Positions 1-11,500 of a stretch of 25,342 nt of DNA are shown one piece after another. Both the position numbers and the translations under genes were made by a program. Below the pieces are notes generated by a model. The model saw nothing but the letters and a program-made list of their open reading frames with translations, was not told the origin of the DNA and made no database searches. Source of the DNA: a virus. Numbering within the stretch: the first letter of the stretch is position 1; each line of letters begins with the position of its first letter. The stretch is taken from IMG/VR virus record IMGVR_UViG_3300025767_000115, positions 1-25,342 of that record; one strand, written 5' to 3'.

Positions 1-395
1 TAACTTTTGATGGAAACTTATTAAATGTAACCGGTGATTTAGATGTAAGTGATGCTACATTCTCTACGAGATTCCATGAGAATTACAACAACATTGGAAA
101 CTCAAGTGGAACAACTAATATCAACTTAACAACAGGTAACAACTTCAGAATTAATAGAACTGGAAATATTACAATTACCATTACAAACGCACCATCAGGC
201 CCTCGCTCAATGGGATTCACCTTAGTATTAGAAGATGGGCAGCCAGGTGCAACCGTAAGTTGGCCAGCTAGTATTCAATGGGCAAATGGAGCAGCTCCAA
301 CATTGACTACTGGTGGTAAGGATATTTTGGTATTCTATACTTATGATGGAGGGACAACCTATTATGGATTCCTAAGTGCTAACAATGTAAGTTAA
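1..395 (+). CDS. Tail fibre / virion protein, C-terminal part (5' end outside window)
   Basis: The reading frame is open from base 3 with no stop until TAA at 393-395, so this is the 3' end of a gene that begins upstream. The visible part is about 130 residues, rich in Thr, Asn, Gly and Ser, with alternating beta-strand character (TFDGNLLNVTGDLDV near the left edge). It ends in a compact domain holding VSWPASIQWANGAAPTLT and the aromatic stretch FYTYDGGTTYYGF. A 'tWPasv.Wp.G..PtLT...D...FytyDgGt.wyGf' ending is, from memory, common at the C-terminus of tail-fibre or tail-appendage proteins of T4-like marine phages. The neighbouring genes are also fibre or adhesin genes, which supports a virion role. 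The internal ATG at 210 lies inside this frame and is not a separate gene start. Confidence 0.7.
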   Translation, partial: TFDGNLLNVTGDLDVSDATFSTRFHENYNNIGNSSGTTNINLTTGNNFRINRTGNITITITNAPSGPRSMGFTLVLEDGQPGATVSWPASIQWANGAAPTLTTGGKDILVFYTYDGGTTYYGFLSANNVS

Positions 396-408
396 TGAGT
401 TATGAATT

Positions 409-1329
409 ATGAGTATAGCGAGAAGATTATTATCAATAGAAGCAGGACAAGTGAGGCCTTTTAAATTTACCATACAAACAACTACATCAAATACTCAGTT
501 TGAGTTACCGATAAATATAGGTACACTACCTAACCCAAATCTAACTGTGAGTTGGGGTGATGGGAGTGGTACAACCACAATTACCACTAAAAATTCGGTA
601 AATAGATTTCACACATATGCATCTGCTGGGACATATCAAATTATTGTAAATGGATATTGTCCAGCATTTAATGTCAACAACTCATCATATAGGTTATTGT
701 ATCGTTCGGTTGATGATTGGGGACAAGTTGATTTTTCTCAGATAGATTTCTATGGATGTACAAATTTAACTTCACTTCCGGTGGATGGTGGAAATAATGC
801 TATTTTACACGAAGGATTAAATACTGTGGTTAATTTTGATTCAACTTTCAGACAGACAGGAATTACTTCAATTCCAATTGGATTGTTTGATTATGCATCA
901 AATGTTAAAACATTCATTAACACATTTGTATTCTGTCAAGGAATAACATCGATTCCATCTGGCTTATTTGATAACAATACTCAAGTATCTGCATTTTCTG
1001 GTACATTTAACGCATGTTTAAATTTAACATCAATCCCATCTGGGTTGTTTGATAATAATACTTTGGTTGTAAACTTTGAATCAGTTTTTAGAAACTGCCG
1101 TAAATTAGCAGGAATCCCATCTCAGTTATTTACAAATAATCAAAGTGTTACAACATTTGCAAATGCATTCAATATGGCAACAACATCAAACCTTTTAACT
1201 GGGGTAACTCCTCAAGATTCAAATGGTGATGAAATTTGGGAAAGAATACCAACTCCAACAGGTACCGATTGTTTCGCATTTTGTACAGGTTTAACTAATT
1301 TTGGTTCTATACCACCAACATTTACTTAA
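409..1329 (+). CDS. BspA-like leucine-rich-repeat surface protein with PKD-like N-terminal domain
   Basis: The product is 306 residues. Residues of about 45-85 read like a PKD/Ig-type beta-sandwich: VSWGDGSG, then HTYASAGTYQIIVNG, the usual WGDG...H.Y...G.Y spacing. After a linker, roughly residues 115-265 contain repeats of about 27 residues built on 'ItSIPsGLFDnnT.V..F..tF..C.nL' (for example TSIPSGLFDNNTQVSAF), which is the BspA/DUF285 type of leucine-rich repeat. Such repeats are typical of secreted adhesins of Bacteroidota, Mollicutes and some protists. Here the gene sits between fibre genes, so a virion adhesin or tail-appendage role is inferred. No signal peptide is visible, as expected for a virion protein. 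The start is the first ATG after an in-frame stop at 403. A five-codon mini-ORF (395-412) joins the previous stop to this start. Domain type is fairly secure; role is inferred. Confidence 0.75.
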   Translation: MSIARRLLSIEAGQVRPFKFTIQTTTSNTQFELPINIGTLPNPNLTVSWGDGSGTTTITTKNSVNRFHTYASAGTYQIIVNGYCPAFNVNNSSYRLLYRSVDDWGQVDFSQIDFYGCTNLTSLPVDGGNNAILHEGLNTVVNFDSTFRQTGITSIPIGLFDYASNVKTFINTFVFCQGITSIPSGLFDNNTQVSAFSGTFNACLNLTSIPSGLFDNNTLVVNFESVFRNCRKLAGIPSQLFTNNQSVTTFANAFNMATTSNLLTGVTPQDSNGDEIWERIPTPTGTDCFAFCTGLTNFGSIPPTFT

Positions 1330-1335
1330 TAGATT

Positions 1336-1791
1336 ATGTATTTAAAAGTTTCAGGTTCAAATATTACTTATCCATATTCCATTCAAGATTTAAAACTTGA
1401 AAATAAGAATATTAGTTTTCCATCAACAATTAATGATTCGTTGCTGGAAACTTTTGGTATATACAAAGTTGAACTAAGAGATAGTGGATACGATGATGAT
1501 TATACTAAAGATGTAATTGAATTAACTCCGATTCTTTCTGGTTCGGTGTATATCCAAACATATGAAATAAATGATGCAGATGAAGTAACTATCAGCACCA
1601 GAAAAGAAATAAAGTGGGAAGAAGTTAGAGAAAAAAGAAATCAACTTTTATCTGAGTGTGATTGGACTCAATTTCAAGATTCACCTATTAGTGGTGAACA
1701 ATTAACTTTGTGGCAAAATTATAGACAATCACTTAGAGATATCACAAATCAATCCAATCCATTCGAAATTATTTGGCCAACTAAGCCTTGA
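1336..1791 (+). CDS. Phage tail assembly chaperone-like protein (fibre-associated)
   Basis: The product is 151 residues. The C-terminal third is the diagnostic part: EEVREKRNQLLSECDWTQF, then GEQLTLWQNYRQSLRDI and the ending IIWPTKP. The arrangement 'R..RN.LL...DWTq..D.......W..YRq.LRDi......P....WP..P' is that of the phage tail assembly chaperone family found beside tail-fibre genes (Phage_TAC/APC type). Residues 1-90 are less conserved and predicted beta-rich (VELTPILSGSVYIQTYEI). It starts 6 bases after the stop of the BspA-like gene and is probably co-transcribed with it, so it may help fold or load the neighbouring adhesin or fibre. I identify the family by sequence pattern only. Confidence 0.65.
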   Translation: MYLKVSGSNITYPYSIQDLKLENKNISFPSTINDSLLETFGIYKVELRDSGYDDDYTKDVIELTPILSGSVYIQTYEINDADEVTISTRKEIKWEEVREKRNQLLSECDWTQFQDSPISGEQLTLWQNYRQSLRDITNQSNPFEIIWPTKP

Positions 1792-1810
1792 GAAGGTAAA
1801 AGATAATTCT

Positions 1811-1827
1811 TTAATATTTATACCTAA
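1811..1827 (+). promoter_or_regulatory. Candidate late-promoter motif upstream of 1845
   Basis: The 53-base gap after the chaperone-like gene contains TTAATATTTATACCTAA, ending 17 bases before the next ATG. The same ATATTTAT core recurs in the other larger gaps of this window. No Bacteroidota-type TTG is seen at the usual upstream spacing. Assignment as a promoter is inference from recurrence and position. Confidence 0.4.
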
Positions 1828-1844
1828 CAAAAGGTAATTATCAA

Positions 1845-2177
1845 ATGAGAATAGACGGCCCAAGTTTTTCCGGTTCGATTACACAAGCTCCATCGGCATA
1901 CGCTGATTTGAGCGGTTCGTTTACAGGTTCCTTTACGGGTTCACTTAGTGGTTCATTTATTGGTGATATTACTGTTCAGCAAGCAGCATTTAATGATTTG
2001 GTGGTAAAACAAACTTTTACTGCTGGAACTGAAAATTTTGATGGCGGTGTAAATATTGTTAATAGTGGTTCAATAGAAGTAAGTGGTTCAGTAAATCTAA
2101 CTGCTGGAAATTCATTTTCGGTAGATGGTGTAAATGTATTGGATTCGGCATTGGCATTCTCAATAGCATTAGGATAA
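1845..2177 (+). CDS. Small Gly/Ser/Thr-rich virion or fibre-associated protein
   Basis: The product is 110 residues. The N-terminal half has a short tandem pattern SGSFTGSFTGSLSGSF (residues about 23-38), followed by beta-type repeats such as VNIVNSGSIEVSGSVNL. The opening GPSFSGS resembles SSFSGSFRGDGS near the N-terminus of the giant fibre at 2525, so both may share a head fold or bind each other. No catalytic motif, signal peptide or membrane segment is seen. It begins a new cluster after a gap with a candidate promoter motif and is followed 4 bases later by the next gene. I do not recognise a named family; a structural role is inferred from composition and neighbours. Confidence 0.55.
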   Translation: MRIDGPSFSGSITQAPSAYADLSGSFTGSFTGSLSGSFIGDITVQQAAFNDLVVKQTFTAGTENFDGGVNIVNSGSIEVSGSVNLTAGNSFSVDGVNVLDSALAFSIALG

Positions 2178-2181
2178 GAAT

Positions 2182-2514
2182 ATGGCAAATTTATTTAAAA
2201 ATAGTATAAAAGGACCTGCTAGTACTGGTGGATTGGTGGTTTATACTACCCCTTCTGCTACATCAACCACTGTAATTGGTGTAAATGTGGCAAATATCGT
2301 ATCCCAAAATATTTATGTAGATGTTCAGATAACTGATAGCTCTGCTGGAGTTACTAAATATTTAGTAAAGGGTGCAGTTATCCCACAAGGTTCATCCGCA
2401 GTTTTAGTGGGTGGAGAACAAAAGGTTGTATTAGAAGCAAATGATTCAATAACAGTAACATCTAATGTATTAAATTCGGCAGATGTTATTGTTTCAGTAT
2501 TAGAGATATCATAA
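2182..2514 (+). CDS. Small beta-rich virion protein, function unknown
   Basis: The product is 110 residues, opening MANLFKNSIKGPASTGG and continuing with alternating hydrophobic and polar strands (VNVANIVSQNIYVDVQITD; VVLEANDSITVTSN). The 'K.S.k....gg.vvYT.P....T.vig...aN' opening resembles, from memory, small putative structural proteins in T4-like marine phages, possibly a single beta-sandwich. It lies 4 bases after the preceding gene and 10 bases before the giant fibre gene, so it is almost certainly translated with them. It could be a fibre connector, a decoration protein or an attachment protein; the sequence does not decide. Confidence 0.55.
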   Translation: MANLFKNSIKGPASTGGLVVYTTPSATSTTVIGVNVANIVSQNIYVDVQITDSSAGVTKYLVKGAVIPQGSSAVLVGGEQKVVLEANDSITVTSNVLNSADVIVSVLEIS

Positions 2515-2524
2515 TTAGAGGTTA

Positions 2525-5500
2525 ATGGAATACGGAGGAAAGAACCCAAACGGAATTAATCAGGTCAGTCAAAGTTTACTTTCGATTGATGTACAAGGAG
2601 TAGAGCAGATTAATATATCAACTTCTTCAGTTGATATTAATACGTCTTTAAATGTAGAGAATGGTGTAACCGCATCTTCATTTAGCGGTTCTTTTAGAGG
2701 GGACGGTTCAGAGTTGAACAACATCCCAACCACCGCATTAACTGGTGATATTGCTCGAATCGCAGAAGGTTCAGCAACCGCTTCATTAGAAAACGGAACA
2801 ACTTTAGAAATTAATGTAACCACCAACATCGATGGTGATGTTAATGCAACAGGTGAAATTTCTGGTGCATTTATTAGTGGTGATGGTAGTGGGTTATTTA
2901 ATGTACCTGCGGAAGCATTGGGAGATATTAATAGAATCAAATCAGGTTCAGCTCAAGCACAAATATCTCCAAACTTAGGATTAGTAGTTGATGCAAAAGC
3001 TACAATTAACAACGATTTATTAGTAACTGGTTCAGCTACATTTGAAACCGATGTTCAAATTGATAATGATTTGACTGTTGGTAGAGATATCATAGTAGAT
3101 AGAAACTTATCCGTAGCTGGTAGAATTACCGCACAAGAATTATTAACAACATTTATTTCATCATCAGTAATTTACGCATCGGGTTCGAATGTATTTGGTG
3201 ATGAATCAATCGATACCCATCAATTTACAGGTTCGGTTTTAATTAAAGATTCGGTAGTAATTCCAGTCTTTAGTTCGGAACCGGCTGGTGGACAAATCGG
3301 ACAATTATATTATAACAATACCGATACCAACATATATAGATACACCTCAACAGGATGGGAACCAGCGGCGGGTACTGCTGGTACTTCTGGTACAAGTGGT
3401 ACTTCTGGGACAAGTGGTTCTTCTGGTACAAGTGGAAGTAGTGGAACTTCTGGTGTAGATGGAACAAATGGTACTTCAGGTTCTTCTGGGACAAGTGGAA
3501 GTAGTGGTACTGATGGTTCTGCTGGAACTTCTGGTACAAGTGGAAGTTCTGGTACATCTGGTTCTTCTGGTACTGATGGTTCAGCTGGTTCATCCGGCAC
3601 ATCGGGTTCATCTGGTACTTCCGGCTCATCTGGTACTGATGGTTCTGCTGGTTCTTCTGGGACAAGTGGAAGTAGTGGTACTTCAGGTTCTTCTGGAACC
3701 AGCGGAAGTAGTGGAAAATCAGGTTCATCAGGAACTTCTGGTTCTTCTGGGACAAGTGGAAGTAGTGGTGTAGATGGTGAGCAAGGACCTCAAGGACCGG
3801 CTGGTAATGATGGTTCTTCTGGTACAAGTGGAAGTAGTGGGACTAGTGGAAGCAGTGGAACTTCTGGTTCAAGTGGAACATCGGGTTCATCTGGTAGAGA
3901 TGGGGCAGATGGTGTAGGTGGTTCAGCTGGTACTTCTGGTTCAAGTGGCACATCAGGTTCGTCTGGTACATCTGGTTCATCTGGAACCAGTGGAAGTTCT
4001 GGGGCAAGTGGTAGTAGTGGTTCTTCTGGAACAAGTGGAAGTAGTGGAACTTCAGGTAGAGATGGAGCTGGTGGTGAGGGTGGTACACCTGGTACTTCTG
4101 GTTCATCTGGTACTTCGGGTTCTTCTGGGACAAGCGGTAGTAGTGGAACTTCTGGTTCATCTGGTACATCTGGGAGTAGTGGTACATCTGGAAGTAGTGG
4201 TACATCTGGAAGTAGTGGAACTTCAGGTTCTTCTGGTACGAGCGGTGTAGATGGTGCGCAAGGTGTTCCAGGTTCACCCGGTACATCTGGTTCTTCTGGG
4301 ACGAGTGGAAGTAGTGGGACTTCGGGTTCATCTGGAACTTCTGGTTCAAGTGGTACTTCTGGTTCAAGCGGTACTTCTGGTTCTTCGGGTACATCTGGAA
4401 GTAGTGGTACTTCTGGCTCATCTGGTTCTTCGGGTTCATCTGGAACTTCTGGTTCAGGCGGTACTTCTGGTTCTTCTGGGACGAGTGGAAGTAGTGGAAC
4501 TTCGGGTACTTCTGGATTATTAGCATTGACAGGTAATACTGATAATGGTATTATCACACTAAATGGTTCAGCACCAAACGCAACCGTTGAAAGTAATCTT
4601 ACTTTCGATGGAACAACTTTGAGTATCATTGGTAATCTGAATGTATCTGGTACTCAAACGATAATGAATACCGAAATCGTTCAGATAGCAGATAATATTA
4701 TCACTCTTAATTCAAACTTTACTTCTGGTACTCCTTCGGAAAATGCCGGTATTGAAGTATTAAGAGGTTCAGAAGCAACTAGACAATTCTATTGGAATGA
4801 GGGAAGTGATAGATGGTACGCTGATACCAACTTCCAAGTAGCTGGTAGAATTTACGCAAACGATATTGATACTGGACAAGGTGCAACTGAGGTTTACCTA
4901 ATGAACCAAAATGTTCGTACATCGGATACCCCAACCTTTAGTGGTGTTTATACAACTAATATTGGTATCAATGATAGTGGAATGGATGTTTACATCAACT
5001 TTAGTGATGCAAACCCAACATTCAGAGGACAAACACATGGTGGTGAATTTAGATTCTATGGTGATAAAGACCAAAATGCATCGATGTTGTATTTGGGTTC
5101 AATTGATGCTGCTAAAATCATCGATGCTGGTGTGGCAATGTACGCACCAATTTACTACGATTCTGATAATGATTCATACTACTTAAATCCTGCTGGAACT
5201 TCAAACCTATATGGTTTAACAGTCAACCAAACTATTAGTGGTACAATTACGGATGCAACTCAATTAGTTAGAGAAGATAATAGAACTATTTCTCCATCAG
5301 AATTAACTTCTGGTAGAATGAAGTTTGGTTTTACTTCTTGGGCAAATAACAACTCATCTCCATACGCAGATTTCTTACATCTTCGTTCATACACCGATTC
5401 ATCTGGTGGTTCGGATAACTTAGTGATGTTTAAGAAATCAGGCATCGGAATGAGAATTTGGCAACAAACTTATGGTTCATCAACACCATACTCATCATAC

Positions 5501-8500
5501 GCTGATGTATTGGATTCTACAAATAATCCATATGCATACAATATGAATCAGTATGTGAGAACTACCGATTCTCCTCAATTTGCTAGAGTTTATATTGATA
5601 ATACATCAAACTACATAGATACCAATGCTGGTTACTTATCATTCAAATCGAATGGTAATGAAATGACATTTGGTGGTTCTACATCAATGTACATCAACTA
5701 TCGTGCTGCATTAGGTGGAACGCCTACAACTTGGATTTGGAATGCTGGTTCATCTACATCATATGCAACTCATTATATGGCGGACGTATATGGTGATAGA
5801 TTTTATGAGAGAACAAATACAGCATATTACTTAGACCCAGCTTCAACTTCTGTATTGAATAATATGAATATTGAAGATGGTATATATCATAATGGTGATA
5901 CCAACACTTATATGCAGTTCCATGCATCAGACCAATGGAGAGTTGTAACTGGTGGTTCGGAAAGATTAGAAGTTAATAACTCGGCGGTAAGTATTAATAG
6001 TGGTATTCCGTTAGTAATGCAAGGTCGAATTGAACCTGATACTCCGGATGATTATGACCAAACTGCGGTAACATCACTTACCAATGCACCAATATATTTC
6101 CCTGAATTAAATGTTGGTACAACGAATACATATTTACCAGCATTCCACATGCGTTCTAGATATAATTCTGGTTATAGAACTCATATGAATGTAGGTCTTT
6201 ACAAACGGGCTTCTGCTTGGGGTGATAACGATACTGGATTCTATGTTGCATTAGGTGGAAATGATTCTTACCCAACCAAAGAATGGAAATTTACTTACGG
6301 AACTCACATTTACAATTCCGATGGATTTGTGAGTACACCGGGTTCATTCAGAGCTCCAATATTCTATGATTACGATGATACCACATATAGAATCGATGGT
6401 AATGGTGATTCTATTTTAAGAAACTTAGAATTAAGAACTTATGGTTTAAGATTATTAAGAAACTACTCTTACAATGGTATTTGGTTCAATGGTGGAACTG
6501 ATGCAAACCACGTTCTTTGGAATGATTACTATGGTGGACCAACTTCAAAAGGCGCTGCGGGTAGTGGTACATTAGATGGAATGAAGTGGAACACTTTACA
6601 AGGTTTACACATTAGAGGTGGTTCTTCTGGAGCATATGATATAGCTAAATTTTGGAATCCATCATCATCTACTTCAAACGCACATTATGTACAACTTTAC
6701 GCAGCAAATGTAGAGCAATTAGGTACGAGAAGTGGATACGCATTGGCTCCAAACCAAATGAGGTCTCCAATTTATTATGATTATACCGATACTGGTGCAT
6801 ATATCGACCCTAATGGATATTCAAATATTTATCGTTCATCTGGGCCGGTAATTGATATTACAAAAACAGGTTCAGCACCTGGAAACGATACTACATTAAG
6901 AGTAACTAATACATATGGTAACCACTCTTGGGGTGTTGTTGGTGAATTTAGAATTGATGGTAATAGTGGTACTGATAAACCAGCCATCATCTTTACATCT
7001 GGTCAAACTTCAACAACTTGGGCTACGGGTTACAACCAAACCACATCTAATTTCGCTATCACACAAGATAGAGGATATAGAAATGGTGGTTGGGGAACTG
7101 TTAGAATGCAAGTTGATACATCTGGTAATGTTACTAACTATGTATCTACTTACTCTCCAATCTATTATGATAATAATAACAGCGCATATTACGCTGACCC
7201 TGATTCAAACTCACGGTTCTACGATTTACAATTAAGAGGAAACTATGTAAGAACATACGCTCACTCTGGTTCTGATTTCACATCTGGAACTTTAGTATCA
7301 ACCTCAATACCAGCATCAGCAACCAATGGTGCATCCTTTGTATTAGAGGCAACTGGTAAGAGTTATAGTGGCGATGCTCCATTCTCATTTATGGCACAGG
7401 GTTACCTATACGCTAACACCATCATCAATTATAGTGGTGTTCATTTTGGTAAACCAGGTTTCACTCAAATGAAGATATTCAATAATGGTGGAACATTAGC
7501 ATTCTGGTGGCCAAGAGTATCTTATTGGAACTCATTCGCAGTTCATGTAAGAGATGCTGGTGGTGATGATAGAAACTTAGTAACTTCTATCACAAACTCA
7601 ACCGAACCAACTGGTACTAAGAAGGTAACGGTAAATATGTTGGTTAGTGCAACATATGGTGTGAATAATAATACAGGTGATTTATACGCAACTCGGTACT
7701 ACGATTCAAATAACACCGCATTCTACACCGACCCTGCTTCTACATCTCAAATGAACTATATCGATGCACATCGATTTAGAGATAGAGATAATACTAACTA
7801 TTATTTAGAACCCGCAACTGGTGCTAACTTATATGGTAGCGCTGGTTCATTTGTAATCACAGGTGGATATCCACAATTGGTTATTCGCCAAAATGATGGT
7901 ACACCTGATGCATCAATTCACTTTGATGCTGGGTATGCGAGAAAATTCAATATTGGTCCTGGTGCTGGAACATCTGAAGAACGGGAATTTGGATTCTCAG
8001 TTTACTCCGCACCTAGAGGTACTCACTACTTCACTCCATTCAGAATAAATGCGGATACTGGGTATATTCAAATTGGTGATAGAGACAACCCAGCATATCC
8101 ATTAGATGTATTAGGAAATGCATACTTCAGAAATACCCTTTATATGGGTAATGACCAAGAAATTCAGTTGTTCACTTCTTCTGGAAACATTAGAGGTTAC
8201 ATTAAAGCAACTGAAAGTAATGATGCTCACTTAGTTATCGCAACATCTGGTGGTGAAGATATTTCATTCCGGGATGGTGGTACTGGTGGGCAGTGGAATA
8301 TGATTATTAGAGGTGATGGGCAAACATTAATCAACTCTAGAATTGATTCACCTATTTATTATGATAGAAACAATACTGCATATTATTTAGACCCAAATAC
8401 AACTGGTACATCATTAAATGCAGCTGGATTTATCAATGGTTCTAATATTAACACATATATTAGATATTTGGGTACGGGGGTTTCTTATGATAATGATAGA

Positions 8501-11500
8501 ACTCAAAAAGTTTCTAATGGTATTGCTATTTATAGGGCATATAATGGTGGTGCTAACTCACCTTGGACATATGATACATCGGTTCAATTCAATACCGCTG
8601 GTGCTGGATTTGAATTATCGGCTGATTGGATTTCATCAAATTCAACCGGATTAAAAATCCGCTCACTTAGAGATTGTTGTCAAAACTGGTCTTCTTGGAC
8701 TGATGTTGCAACATCTAATCGTTCATTTACCAACGCTGTTGATTTAAGAGCGCCAATCTTTTATGATTCCGATAATCCATCATATTTTGTGAATCCAAAC
8801 GGCCGTTCTCGTTTAGCGGAGATTGATTATGGTAACAGTGGATACTATTGGAGAAGTGGTTCTTGGGGTTGGAGACATCAAACTCCAAGTGGATATATTG
8901 AATTTGGACCTGCAAACACATCACATGCGCATATCTATACTGATAGAAGTAACTTCTACTTTAACCAGCAACTTCAAGTAAATGGAGGTACATTAATCAA
9001 CACAAATGATGTACAATCTCAGATTTTCTATGACAGAAATGATACTAACTATTATGTAGACCCAAATAGTACATCTAGATTAAACGCTCTCCAAGTTAAC
9101 AAAACTTATTATAGAGAAGATTACATTGATGTTCCTGGTTCATTCAATGGTTCTTATGCTTGGGTGAGATTTAATATTAGCAGATTTAATGGTGGTGGTT
9201 CACCTGTTGAATTCTCAATCTCTCGTAGAATTAATGATAATGGTAATAACCCATATGGTGGTTGTACCGCACGATATATTGTAAACTCTAGAGAATGGCA
9301 TAGTGGACAAGAAAATGCTTGGTATTTCTATACTGAACATGGTTCTTATAACGCAAATTCCAATCCTTATGGATACTTCATCCGTTCAGCCGGACCAAGA
9401 GATTTAGCTAGTGGTGGATATTGGTTCTACATGCAGTTGTTACAAGGTGTTCGTTACCGAATTTCCTTTGCATCGGATATGAACTTCAATAACAATGGTA
9501 TTGGGGGTATTGAGTATGGTGTATCTGATCCTGGTGGTGTAAGGAGACAATTATTGGGTAGTGGTGTTATGGGTAATAACTCCACTTACAACAATGTAAA
9601 CGCTGATAGATTCTATAACGGAGATGACCCATCATACTTTGCAGATTTTGGTTCTGAAATCAGAATGCCATACCAAAATGGTGGTACAATGAGATTTAGA
9701 ACCAATACTCATTGGGATTCTCAGTCTGGTATTGATTTAATTGGTGGAGCAGGTGAATTCAGAATGAGTTCTGATGTTGGTAACCTAAACTTGAGAGTTG
9801 ATGGTTGGGGTATTTTCTATGATTATGTAAACTCACCAATCTATTATGATTTAAATGATAGTGGATACTATGTAAATCCTCGTTCTCGTTCTAGAATGAG
9901 TGGATTGAATCTTAGAGGTGTTGATAACCAAGCTTCTGGTGATGATGCAATCTTATGGATTGAAAAACCAAACAACAATGATTGGGGTATGATTATCACT
10001 GGTAACTTGGATTACGGAATTGACCTTCGTATGGCGAGTTCACATACCTATGGTTTAAGATTGTTGAGTGGTGGTGGTGAATCGTTCTTATTGAACAATG
10101 ATTATGCTCGACATAACTCTGATATGAGAGCACCAATCTTCTACGATTCAAATGATACTGGATATTATGTAGACCCTAATAGTTACTCAAATATGGGTGA
10201 TATTAGAGGTACTGAAATCTACGCTAGAAACTGGTTCAGAAACGATAATAGTGGTGAAGGTTTATACAACCAATCTACTGGAATGCATTGGTACTCTGAT
10301 TCGAACCGGAGATGGAGAATCTATGGTGGACAATCTACTGTTGAACTTGCTATGGCAACCGCTGGTAACAACATCAGAGGTTACTTCTACGCAGATAACG
10401 GAAACTCAGTTGGTATCTTAGATGCTGGTGGAAGTTGGGCAATCAGACACGCAAATGATAATGGTACTTACTTCTATACTGATAATGGTACTTACGAATT
10501 TGGTGTTGGTAGAGATGTTGTAGGGGGTAATTATGGTACAGTTGTAACTACATCTACAAGAGGTGGATGGGGTGGTTACTCCATCAACAATGGTTGGGTA
10601 TTTATGCACGACCACTCAAACGCAGCTGGTATCTACAACGATTACGAAAATGAGTGGGCTATCTTAATGTATAGAAACTCATATGTTCAGTTAATGCACA
10701 ATGGTACATACCAATTAGAGACACAATCTTATGGTGTGTATATGAGAGACCAGGTAAGGGCTTCTATCTACTATGACCACAACACTGGATACTATTTCAA
10801 TGGTGATGGTCTATCTAGAATGAACCATGTTAACATAATTGGTTCAGCTGGTAGATACTCATTATTAGTTGGACCTGAGGTTACTTACACTAACGGACGG
10901 ACATCAATTTACAATGATAGTAATAGATATGGTGTAGTTGTAAACGCACCATATTACCCACATTTATACATCAACGCTTACGCTGATAATGGTAACACCA
11001 CTCATGGTGCTGTATTATCAATGTTGGGTAACTTAACTTCTGGTGGATATAGAAAGTGGAATATGGGTATCGCAAACCGAAACCCAAATGAATTCTCAAT
11101 TGGGTGGTACGATAACAACGAAAACCCTCACTATGGTGTTGGTGTTGGTTGGTCTTATCCTGCTAGATGGTGGATTGATACTGGTGGTAATAGTATCGCA
11201 ACAGGTTCTCATAGAGCACCAATCTTCTACGATTACGACAATACCGGATACTATACAAACCCAGCCTCATATTCAAATATGAACGAAGGTAACTTCGCTG
11301 GTAGAATGTGGTTTAGTAATTACCTTGTAAGTAGAAACCAAGGTGGTATGATGGGTGATTACAATGTCACTGGTACTCGGTCAAAAGTAATTTGGACAAT
11401 TGGTGAAAGCTGGCCTATTGGTAATATGTACGGATTGGCGTATGAGTATGGTAGTGGATATGACCACCACCTTGCTCTAAGAAACAATGGTAGTACATAT

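Noticed and set aside
3371-4516. CRISPR-like array from regularly spaced short repeats
   Set aside because: The periodicity is 9/18 bases and codon-phased, with no unique spacers of constant length and no cas genes; it is a coding repeat.
3459-4523. Plus-strand Val/Leu-rich frames (3459-3773, 3918-4250, 4251-4523)
   Set aside because: These are out-of-frame readings of the collagen-like repeat, inside a continuous 3428-residue gene.
3790-4629. Long minus-strand frame with PEEPEVP/PLLPLVP repeats, and similar minus-strand frames at 3310-3600, 3270-3827 and 3843-4526
   Set aside because: They are the antisense reading of the Gly-Thr-Ser codon repeats. Their repeat character comes entirely from the collagen-like region, and they lack supporting context on that strand.
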